A DNA stretch of 12,847 bases from Bacteroidales bacterium (lineage in GTDB: Bacteria; Bacteroidota; Bacteroidia; Bacteroidales; SMBSF39): contig JAIOSH010000581.1 of assembly GCA_021107685.1 (NCBI GenBank), positions 1-12,847 of the forward strand. Direction: 5' to 3'. Below, piece after piece: positions 6,507 through 12,847 of the stretch (the stretch's first letter is position 1; every line of letters starts with the position of its first letter). The translations under genes and the position numbers were made by a program. The notes under the pieces were generated by a model. That model was not told the DNA's origin and ran no database searches. It saw only the letters and a program-made list of their open reading frames with translations.

Positions 6507-7967
6507 TCACTCCACCTTAACCATCTTCCTTACTCCTGCTGTTTCACCATTGACAAGGAGCGAATAGTAATAAATACCGGTTTGGAGATTTATGGCTGAA
6601 AATTCAGTATTATGAGTTCCTTTATCTAAAATACCCAAATATTTGCTTGTTACTTCTTTTCCAAGTATATTGTAAACTTTAATGATAACATTTGACTTGT
6701 GTGGGATTGAAAAATTTATGTTTGTATTTTCTTTAAAAGGATTGGGGTAGCAATTTATTTGAGTATCAAATAAAAGTTCATTTATAGTAGTTAGCTCATA
6801 AGCATAAATATAATTCTCCCTCAAAAATGAATTTGTATCCATATCATCGTTAACAGTTAGTTTAACCGAATAATAACCGGTATCAACATAGGTGTGTATC
6901 GGGGATTCCTCATAAGAGTCGATTATACCATCGTTTTCAAAATCCCACTCATAATTAATTATATTGCCGATTGAGTAATTATAAAATTTGACAGTAAGGG
7001 GAATCTCTCCGTTTGGAAAATAAACACTATCATTGGAATTTGTAATATTGTCGTAGATTGAGTTGTTTTCAATTTTAGATGAATAATTTGCCAACAAAGG
7101 TTCCTGTCCTTTTTTAAAGGGGTGAAAAACCTCGAAAGTAATTCCATAATCATTTGAATATAATATATATATATTGGCATTCTGCCACATCATATTAATA
7201 TCCCTGAATAAAATATAAATTTCTCCTTCATCACGCCCTCCTACAATATCATCAAATTCAAAGGATTGATTAAAGCTATTTAGATTTATCCAGTTTAGGC
7301 AATAATCGTTTGAGTAATATAGTTTGTACTCATTTCTATTGAAAAGGAATAATTCACCATCATTAACACTTCTACTTAATTTAATAACACTTCCAGCTCC
7401 CATATTTAATTTATTATGAATAGATAAGTTCTCAAAGTTGTCAATTGTCATCAACAAGTATAAAGTATCTGAAACACTTGATTTTCGGGTTATAGCGTAG
7501 CCAATATTACTCTGGTTATCAATTTCTGTATCTTTAAGACTTCCAAAAAAACCATTATAACTATGTGGAATAAAATTATTTCCAAAATCTTCACTATGAG
7601 AATTAATTGCATTGTATATAAAGCCTTCAGTGACCCCGCTATTTATAAGGAGATAAATCCCACTGTTCACATATTGCCATGAGCCTGTATTTCCGTAATT
7701 ATTTGATGAATAAAATGCTCCTGACATGGTTGCATAATAGATAACCCCAGGTGTTTTATCAGCTGCTATCCTCATGGCTTGATAAATGGTTGAGTCCATA
7801 CATACAGCAGTCATTCCAAAATCGGTTGAATAATATAATCCTTCGCCGGTGTAAGTGGGTCCTAAAAAATAGATTTCTCCAGGGTTTGGTCCCCTAGTAA
7901 TATACCTGTCGGGATAGGAATTTATAAATGAAATAAGTAATAATATTATTAAAATTGATTTTTTCAT
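6507..7967 (-). CDS. T9SS-secreted Asp-box propeller/PKD protein, paralog 1 (distal)
   Basis: 486 residues; function not recognised. A signal peptide (about 1-18) is followed by a repetitive domain (20-285) of about six units. Each unit pairs a G-x-I-Y-type strand with an Asp-box-like SxDxG turn, for example YSTDFG (46-51) and YSNDYGITF (270-278), suggesting a sialidase/VPS10-like beta-propeller. A PKD domain (about 292-392) carries YEWDFENDGIIDSYEE, including an EF-hand-like loop (D342, E344, D346, D350, E353). The C-terminal domain (404-486) starts CYPNPF and ends in a type A T9SS sorting sequence with LQTGIYYYSLLVNG. This tail differs from those of paralogs 2 and 3. The fifth Asp box is degenerate (NDYCLNW). 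It is last of the three-gene set, 12 bp after paralog 2, with its stop codon against the repeat spacer. Confidence 0.82.
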   Translation of the reverse strand: MKKSILIILLLISFINSYPDRYITRGPNPGEIYFLGPTYTGEGLYYSTDFGMTAVCMDSTIYQAMRIAADKTPGVIYYATMSGAFYSSNNYGNTGSWQYVNSGIYLLINSGVTEGFIYNAINSHSEDFGNNFIPHSYNGFFGSLKDTEIDNQSNIGYAITRKSSVSDTLYLLMTIDNFENLSIHNKLNMGAGSVIKLSRSVNDGELFLFNRNEYKLYYSNDYCLNWINLNSFNQSFEFDDIVGGRDEGEIYILFRDINMMWQNANIYILYSNDYGITFEVFHPFKKGQEPLLANYSSKIENNSIYDNITNSNDSVYFPNGEIPLTVKFYNYSIGNIINYEWDFENDGIIDSYEESPIHTYVDTGYYSVKLTVNDDMDTNSFLRENYIYAYELTTINELLFDTQINCYPNPFKENTNINFSIPHKSNVIIKVYNILGKEVTSKYLGILDKGTHNTEFSAINLQTGIYYYSLLVNGETAGVRKMVKVE

Positions 7968-7979
7968 TTTCTGGTTTAT

Positions 7980-9434
7980 TTAATGGGTTAATATTATTTT
8001 TTGAGAAAATATTTTATTGTCTAATTTAACATAATAAATGCCTGCTTTACATTTGAACCCGTTTTTATCATTTCCATCCCAAACTACTTTATTTATACCC
8101 GGAGGTTTATCAATAGAATTTATTAATTGTCCTATTATATTATAAATTAAAATTTTTTCAGGTTTTGGATTTGACAAAAACTCAAAAGTAATATAACTGT
8201 CAGATGGATTTGGGTAACAATTGATTTCAGGAAGGGTATTTTTTTCAAATCCGGTAGTTTTTTGAACATGAATATAATCTTCTTTTAAAAATGAATTTGT
8301 ATCAATGACGTCATAAACTGTCAAATTAACAGAATGCCATCCAGTATCAACATAAGTATGTAAAGGATTTTCCTCATAAGAATCAATTGTTCCATCATTG
8401 TTAAAATCCCATTCGTAAGTGTTGATATCACCAATAGAATAATTATAAAACTGGACATCCAAAGGCATATCACCGGTTACGTAATATACACTGTCAATGG
8501 TTGTATTAGCACTCTTTTTATAAGATTTTTCCTCTGAAACTTTTGCTGAAAAATTAGCTGCAAGTGGTGCCTGTCCTTTTGCACAAGGATGATATACATC
8601 AAATGTAATCCCATAGTCAGTTGAATGCAACACATAAACGTGAGCATTCTGCCACATCATATTAACAAATCTTAATGTAATGTACATCTCACCATCTTGC
8701 CTTCCTCCAACAATATCATCAAATTTATGAACAGAGTTAAACTTGTTATTTTTAACCCATGTAATTCCATAGTCATTCGAATAATAAAGATTTTGAAAAG
8801 TCCTATTAAGAAAAAAAAGTTCTCCTTGCTGGTAACCCCTGCTAAATTTTACCATATTACTTGAACCCATATTAAATTTACGATGAGTTACTAGGTTTTC
8901 AAAATTATCATCTGATTTCAATAAATACAATGTGTCTGGTGCAGTCCATAGGTTAACTATAACATATCCTACATTGACTGTATTATCAATTTCCACATCT
9001 TTTTTACTTCCGAAAAAGCCATTAGAATTATGATTTATAAAACTTACAGCATAATCTTCACTATGTTTGTTAAAACTTGAATAGATATGACCTTCCAAAA
9101 CTCCACTGTTAATCTGCAATTTTATATCAGAATTTCTATATTGCCATGTACCTTGATTTCCATAATCGTAAGAAATATATAATTCTTGTCCCATTGTAAC
9201 ATAATAAACTACACCAGGGGTTATTCCTGCAGTAATCCTCATAGCATTTACAATTGTCGAATCTACACAAATAGCGGTCATGCCGTAATCTGTAGAATAG
9301 TATAATCCTTCACCGGTATAAGTATAGCCTAGAAAATATATTTCACCTGGGTTTGGTCCTCTTGTCATGTATTTGTCAGGGAAAGATGTTGAAACTAAAA
9401 ATAATAAAATGGTTGTAATAATAAATTTTTTCAT
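7980..9434 (-). CDS. T9SS-secreted Asp-box propeller/PKD protein, paralog 2 (middle)
   Basis: 484 residues; same architecture as its neighbours. The signal peptide is about 1-18. The propeller-like region (20-285) carries the clearest Asp boxes of the set: YSTDYGMT (46-53), SNDYGITW (219-226, an exact SxDxGxTW) and STDYGITF (271-278). DIVGGR (240-245) and NMMWQNA (258-264) are identical in the three paralogs. The PKD domain (about 293-390) contains a full EF-hand-type loop, DFNNDGTIDSYE (343-354), with ligand positions D, N, D, T, D and E. The C-terminal domain (404-484) begins INCYPNPS and has a FlgD-like Ig signature VVWDGNDKNG (450-459) before GIYYVKL. The protein is predicted to cross the outer membrane by T9SS and be anchored or released. 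Substrate and partner unknown. Confidence 0.82.
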   Translation of the reverse strand: MKKFIITTILLFLVSTSFPDKYMTRGPNPGEIYFLGYTYTGEGLYYSTDYGMTAICVDSTIVNAMRITAGITPGVVYYVTMGQELYISYDYGNQGTWQYRNSDIKLQINSGVLEGHIYSSFNKHSEDYAVSFINHNSNGFFGSKKDVEIDNTVNVGYVIVNLWTAPDTLYLLKSDDNFENLVTHRKFNMGSSNMVKFSRGYQQGELFFLNRTFQNLYYSNDYGITWVKNNKFNSVHKFDDIVGGRQDGEMYITLRFVNMMWQNAHVYVLHSTDYGITFDVYHPCAKGQAPLAANFSAKVSEEKSYKKSANTTIDSVYYVTGDMPLDVQFYNYSIGDINTYEWDFNNDGTIDSYEENPLHTYVDTGWHSVNLTVYDVIDTNSFLKEDYIHVQKTTGFEKNTLPEINCYPNPSDSYITFEFLSNPKPEKILIYNIIGQLINSIDKPPGINKVVWDGNDKNGFKCKAGIYYVKLDNKIFSQKIILTH

Positions 9435-9446
9435 AATAATAGATTT

Positions 9447-10907
9447 TTATGTTAATATTACTTTTTGTGAAAATTTTAAATTATTGAGCTTAATTAAATA
9501 AATTCCGGGCAAACATTTGTTACCAGAATTATTTGTACCATCCCATATAATTTTTTCGTTATTTGATTTAATTCTTTTAATAATCTTGCCTACATTATTG
9601 TAAACAATTAGTTCATTAGTTTCTGATTTATCTGATTGGGGATATGTAATGGTTATCTGCTTTGAGAAAGGGTTAGGATAACAACTGATTTGCTTATTTG
9701 CAATACCAATATTTTTTTTTATATCTGTTATTTTATAAACATAAACATAAATTTCTTTTACAAATGAATTAGTGTCGAAATCATCGTAAACAGTTAAATT
9801 AACCGAATACCAGCCTGTATCAGCATAAGTGTAAACAGGATTTTCTTCAAAAGAATCTATTAATCCATCACTGTTAAAGTCCCACTCATAAATATTAATA
9901 TCTCCTATTGAATAATTATAAAACTGAACACTTAATGGCATCTCTCCCGATACGTAATATATGCTGTCAATGTCTTTTAAATTTATAATGCTATTAGCAT
10001 CTTCTTCTTTTTTTGCTGAAAAGTTTGCCAATAAAGGTTTTTGTCCTTTTGAAAAAGGGTGAAATAATTCGAATGACACACCATAATCAATTGAGTGTAA
10101 AATATAAGTATGAGCATTTTGCCACATCATATTAACGAAATTATATATTAAATATAGTTCTCCATCATTTCTTCCGCCTACTATGTCTTGATCAATATAG
10201 TTATGGAAATTCAGGTTATTGACTTCAATCCAATTTTCTCCATATTGATTTGAAAATAAAATCTTATTTGAGTTATATTGCAGAAAATATAGTTTCCCAT
10301 TTTGATTTCCTCGACTCATTCTTACAAATGAGCTGCTGAACATATTAAATACATGTTTTACAAATAAATTCTCATAATTATCATAGGTCATTAATAAATA
10401 TAATGAATCATTTACTCCATATTTATTTACAATCGCATAACCAATATTACTTTGATTATCAACTTCTGAATCTATAAGGCTCCCAAAAAAACCAGTATAA
10501 TTATGAGGAATAAAATTATTTCCAAAGTCTTCACTATGTGAGACAATTGCGTTGTATATATAACCTTCAGTTACTCCACTATTAATATAGAGTGAGATTC
10601 CACCATTCACATATTGCCATGTTCCTGTATTTCCATAATTATATGAAATGTGTAGAGCTTCTAACATGGTAGCATAATAGACAACACCCGGAGTTTTACC
10701 CGCAGTAATTGTCAAAGCTTGATAAATGGTTGAGTCCACACAAACAGCCGTCATTCCATAGTCGGTTGAATAATATAATCCTTCGCCAGTGCATGTAGGC
10801 CCTAAAAAATAGATTTCTCCAGGATTTGGGCCTCTTGTAATATATCTGTCGGGGAAAGATACTGATACTAAAAATAATAGAATTGTTGTAAATAATACTT
10901 TTTTCAT
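9447..10907 (-). CDS. T9SS-secreted Asp-box propeller/PKD protein, paralog 3 (first in operon)
   Basis: 486 residues and the promoter-proximal copy. The signal peptide (1-18) is nearly identical to that of paralog 2. Six strand/turn units anchor at EIYF...YSTDYG (31-51), VVYY...SYNYG (76-92), YIYN...SEDFG (117-129), IGYA...YDNY (155-178), KLYF...SNQYG (205-223) and ELYL...SIDYG (250-276), giving a period of about 37-53 residues. A PKD domain follows (about 293-392) with EF-hand-like loop DFNSDGLIDSFE (343-354). The C-terminal domain (406-486) starts SCYPNPF and includes IIWDGTNNSGNKCLPGIYLIKL, like paralog 2. Residues 110-160 resemble paralog 1 more closely than paralog 2, so the gene looks mosaic. 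The only candidate promoter element lies 38 bp upstream. Binding or enzymatic activity cannot be inferred. Confidence 0.82.
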   Translation of the reverse strand: MKKVLFTTILLFLVSVSFPDRYITRGPNPGEIYFLGPTCTGEGLYYSTDYGMTAVCVDSTIYQALTITAGKTPGVVYYATMLEALHISYNYGNTGTWQYVNGGISLYINSGVTEGYIYNAIVSHSEDFGNNFIPHNYTGFFGSLIDSEVDNQSNIGYAIVNKYGVNDSLYLLMTYDNYENLFVKHVFNMFSSSFVRMSRGNQNGKLYFLQYNSNKILFSNQYGENWIEVNNLNFHNYIDQDIVGGRNDGELYLIYNFVNMMWQNAHTYILHSIDYGVSFELFHPFSKGQKPLLANFSAKKEEDANSIINLKDIDSIYYVSGEMPLSVQFYNYSIGDINIYEWDFNSDGLIDSFEENPVYTYADTGWYSVNLTVYDDFDTNSFVKEIYVYVYKITDIKKNIGIANKQISCYPNPFSKQITITYPQSDKSETNELIVYNNVGKIIKRIKSNNEKIIWDGTNNSGNKCLPGIYLIKLNNLKFSQKVILT

Positions 10908-10945
10908 ATCAAAATGGTTTTTTATTATTAAGAATTTAAAATTAA

Positions 10946-10953
10946 CAAAAATA
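10946..10953 (-). promoter_or_regulatory. Candidate -7 element for the T9SS triplet
   Basis: On the minus strand the 8-mer is TATTTTTG, an exact TAnnTTTG match, 38 bp before the ATG of paralog 3. A TTTG at 10969-10966 is only 12 bp upstream, too close for a normal -33 element. AT-rich background makes this a weak call. Confidence 0.33.
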
Positions 10954-11149
10954 TTTATAAATTACCAAAATTTTTTAGGAGAATAATTAGGAAAAAATTT
11001 GTTGGTTTCATAAGCAGTTCTATTATATGTAAATTGCTCTATCATACGTTTAACATTTAACTTATACCATATAACGTATAACAGCTTAGGTAATATTAAA
11101 ATATCAATTAATCGTTAAAATTTTGTTTTTTAAACAAACTTTTTTCAAA

Positions 11150-11211
11150 GTCAGAAGTTGGAAGACAGAAGACAGAAGTCAGAAGAGTTTTTACTTCGGT
11201 CTTCCGACTTC
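11150..11211. repeat. Purine heptamer array with inverted copy (hairpin)
   Basis: Five in-register heptamers GTCAGAA, GTTGGAA, GACAGAA, GACAGAA, GTCAGAA occupy 11150-11184. The same type of unit follows in inverse orientation at 11194-11211 (GTCGGAA and GACCGAA on the minus strand). Arms 11154-11171 and 11194-11211 pair over 18 positions with one G-T pair and one mismatch, loop 22 nt. It lies 40 bp beyond the TldD/PmbA-like stop codon and could act as its transcript end, but no U-run follows. Confidence 0.85.
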
Positions 11212-11250
11212 AACAATCCTATCCTATAAAAAAATGGTAGTACCAAACAA

Positions 11251-12564
11251 TTATTCTTTCCTTTTAACAGGATTTTCAACAACAGGCAACTCTAATGAAA
11301 CAGGTGCTTCCTGCCCTGAAATTTCCAATTCTTCAATCAAAATAGCATCAGGCACTATAAAGGACGCAGGCATACCACTCGGTGTAAAAGAACCAAAGCT
11401 ATAATAAGCTCCAAAATTTCTTGACAATAATGTATTATAAACAATTTTTTTATTAGAAACCCCAATGGTTTTTTTTAGATTTCTTATATTTATCGTACCT
11501 AAGTTTGCCGAACGAACAAGTTTTTCTTCGCCGTTTTTTAGATTCACACGATAGATATTTATTGGTGACAAAAAACCGCTTGTTGCAAGTTTTCTAATAA
11601 TAAAAGCATAATCTAAACATTCATCTTCGGCTGTTTCAATTAATATTTTTTTCAATTCTTCAATTGATTTTCCTTTTAAAGAAGATATTGATATTACACC
11701 GGGTCCTATCATCCTTGAGAGACCACCTTGCTGGATTGTATATCTTTTATACCCGTTTGACTTTTTAATTTTTGAACTTGGTGTTCGTCCATTCAACAGT
11801 GTTTTTAAAATGCCATTTTCAACTAAAATCAATTCATCAGGTGGTACTACACCTTCAGCATCCACTTCAAAACTTCCTACCAGCTTAATGCCTTTATATT
11901 CCTTTAATTTAGGTAATGCTTTAATAGTTATATCCTTTGAAAGTATCCTTTTATTAATTTTTTGTTCAATAGATTTATTATTTCCTCTACCCTGGAACAT
12001 TGTCATTTGTCGATCTACATATAAGGGTTCTCTGTTTGCTATCAATCCATCGGCACCGGAAAATAGCTTTTGTGCAAAAAGTTCGGCTGCAGCTATGCCT
12101 TCAAACAAAACAGGACCCGAATAACTTTCAGTAAAAAGTTCTGCTTTTCTTAATTCAATCAGATTGTCAGCCATAATTCCAATATCTTTTTTTATTTTTT
12201 CAATATCAGGAATATCATTCGGACTTAAAGCATAATAAACAAGCTGGTCATAAACAGTTTGTCCGTCATCTGCCATTGAATAAGCATTTATATTTAAAAC
12301 AACAATATTAACCGGAGATTTTATTTCAGTTCCTTCACTATTTAAAAAGTATGCATCAGATTTAAACAAAAAAATCTCAACATTTGAGTGGATAATATCA
12401 GGATAATTTTTTAAAACCGATGAAAGCTGCCTTGCAATATTTTCAAAGTGTTTTTTGTCAAAATCAAATTCCGGACTTGGAATATCCATTTTTACAACCG
12501 GTACTTCACAAAAATCTGCTATTAAAGAATCTTTTTCAGAAATGTCTTTTTGCTCAAAAACCAT
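11251..12564 (-). CDS. TldD/PmbA-family protein, main part (frameshifted from its N-terminus)
   Basis: 437 codons from an internal ATG, covering most of a TldD/PmbA (modulator of gyrase) family protein. Recognisable blocks are SGPVLFEGIAAAELFA (149-164), the beta-rich core SFEVDAEGVVPPDELILVENG (231-251), LKTLLNGRTPSS (253-264) and the C-terminal SGMPASFIVPDAILIEELEISG (396-417). TldD/TldE act as a protease pair on small peptides. The catalytic TldD has an HExxxH zinc motif, but the equivalent block here reads AAAELFAQ without those histidines. This copy therefore looks like the non-catalytic TldE/PmbA-type partner or a diverged paralog. The N-terminal part is encoded upstream in another frame. 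The true start is not here: the ATG falls inside the family's domain, so this gene is either disrupted or affected by a 1-nt sequence error. Confidence 0.8.
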   Translation of the reverse strand: MVFEQKDISEKDSLIADFCEVPVVKMDIPSPEFDFDKKHFENIARQLSSVLKNYPDIIHSNVEIFLFKSDAYFLNSEGTEIKSPVNIVVLNINAYSMADDGQTVYDQLVYYALSPNDIPDIEKIKKDIGIMADNLIELRKAELFTESYSGPVLFEGIAAAELFAQKLFSGADGLIANREPLYVDRQMTMFQGRGNNKSIEQKINKRILSKDITIKALPKLKEYKGIKLVGSFEVDAEGVVPPDELILVENGILKTLLNGRTPSSKIKKSNGYKRYTIQQGGLSRMIGPGVISISSLKGKSIEELKKILIETAEDECLDYAFIIRKLATSGFLSPINIYRVNLKNGEEKLVRSANLGTINIRNLKKTIGVSNKKIVYNTLLSRNFGAYYSFGSFTPSGMPASFIVPDAILIEELEISGQEAPVSLELPVVENPVKRKE

Positions 12565-12847
12565 ATTTTTGTTTTGTAATTTTCTGCTGCGGATTTGTAT
12601 ATTTTATCAGTTGCCAACCAAAGAGAACGTCTTATTCCGAAATAATCATCATCAATAGGAAGACTAATATCACCGACATCATAAACAGTTATGTTATTAG
12701 CATCTTCAAAATTTTCGTCATTAACCTTATAATCACCTACCATAACCCTTACAAAACTATTCCTTACAGGCATTTCTTTTGAGGTAATCAATGCTCCGAG
12801 TGTTGCATTGATAAATAATATTTTTCCATCACAAAGTGTATATGCAA
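12522..12847 (-). CDS. TldD/PmbA-family protein, N-terminal fragment (partial, shifted frame)
   Basis: Open frame running in from the right edge and stopping at 12522. About 92 residues before the shift read as a TldD/PmbA N-terminal domain, including VGDYKVNDENFEDA and PIDDDYFGIRRSLWLATDKIYK, which precede the linker that continues in the 11251-12564 frame. The last residues (IWFLSKKTFLKKIL) are out of frame and lack family character. The switch point is the A5 run at 12566-12570. One extra A would join the two parts as ...NYKTKN-MVFEQ.... The 5' end lies outside the window. The in-frame TTG at about 12791 is not the start, because the frame continues upstream with plausible coding sequence. 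Confidence 0.75.
   Translation of the reverse strand, partial: AYTLCDGKILFINATLGALITSKEMPVRNSFVRVMVGDYKVNDENFEDANNITVYDVGDISLPIDDDYFGIRRSLWLATDKIYKSAAENYKTKIWFLSKKTFLKKIL

Larger units (their letters stand above)
10908..11250. other. Gene-free spacer upstream of the T9SS triplet
   Basis: 343 bp of mostly very AT-rich DNA with no believable gene. It holds a -7-like element for the triplet (10946-10953), a low-GC 7-bp hairpin TTTGTTT/AAACAAA (11122-11138), a weak TTATAC/GTATAA inverted repeat (11062-11081) and the purine-rich heptamer array with hairpin at 11150-11211. It also contains the 3' flank of the TldD/PmbA-like gene. Confidence 0.75.

Noticed and set aside
6369..6599. Small plus-strand protein of 76 codons
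   Set aside because: Its sequence is translated repeat DNA, then the antisense of the paralog 1 C-terminus. It has no domain or promoter.
11062..11081. Inverted repeat TTATAC/GTATAA as an operator
   Set aside because: Only 6 bp arms in very AT-rich DNA, about 155 bp upstream of the gene; expected by chance.
11122..11138. TTTGTTT/AAACAAA hairpin as a terminator
   Set aside because: The stem has one G-C pair and no proper U-run; too unstable to call.
11123..11404. Plus-strand 93-codon gene
   Set aside because: It starts in AT-rich spacer, runs through the heptamer array and is antisense to the clearly coding TldD/PmbA-like gene.
12420..12782. Plus-strand open frames over the right end
   Set aside because: They are antisense shadows of the TldD/PmbA-like gene, whose minus-strand frames have recognisable family motifs.

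Overview
The window reads as chromosomal DNA of an AT-rich member of the Bacteroidota, probably an uncultivated Bacteroidales-like lineage. The evidence is three secreted proteins ending in type IX secretion (T9SS) C-terminal domains, several upstream elements close to the Bacteroidetes promoter consensus (TTTG ... TAnnTTTG), starts without obvious Shine-Dalgarno sequences, and housekeeping proteins of Bacteroidetes type. The genus cannot be named from this sequence.

Layout: (1) 1-203 is an array of 29 in-register 7-bp repeats running off the left edge. (2) 299-6151 is a housekeeping block: a RecQ-family helicase (+), an exported beta-barrel-like protein (+), a 15-bp bidirectional terminator, an HU-type nucleoid protein (-), methionyl-tRNA formyltransferase (-), a membrane-anchored TPR protein (-) and a TrmH-type tRNA ribose methyltransferase (+). 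The TPR gene and trmH diverge from a shared intergenic region. (3) 6152-6506 is a gene-free, repeat-dense spacer with a REP-like 20-bp hairpin, 26-bp direct repeats and more heptamers. (4) 6507-10907 holds three tandem paralogs on the minus strand, separated by exactly 12 bp each. Each encodes a signal peptide, about six Asp-box-like propeller blades, a PKD domain with an EF-hand-like loop, and a T9SS C-terminal domain. (5) 10908-11250 is a gene-free spacer with another heptamer array folded into an imperfect hairpin. (6) 11251-12847 is a TldD/PmbA-family gene on the minus strand, split by an apparent 1-nt frameshift in an A5 run and truncated by the window edge.

The housekeeping genes do not form an obvious pathway, although fmt and trmH both act on tRNA and translation. 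The accessory part is the three-gene T9SS cassette. It looks like one co-transcribed unit making three related cell-surface or secreted proteins that differ at their C-terminal sorting domains. Heptamer arrays lie on both sides of this cassette and upstream of recQ. The units in the first two regions fit one degenerate pattern, RCCNANT, and the third is a more distant purine-rich version. The most noteworthy items are this heptamer family and the mosaic triplet of propeller-PKD-T9SS proteins. I see no CRISPR array, transposase, rRNA or tRNA.
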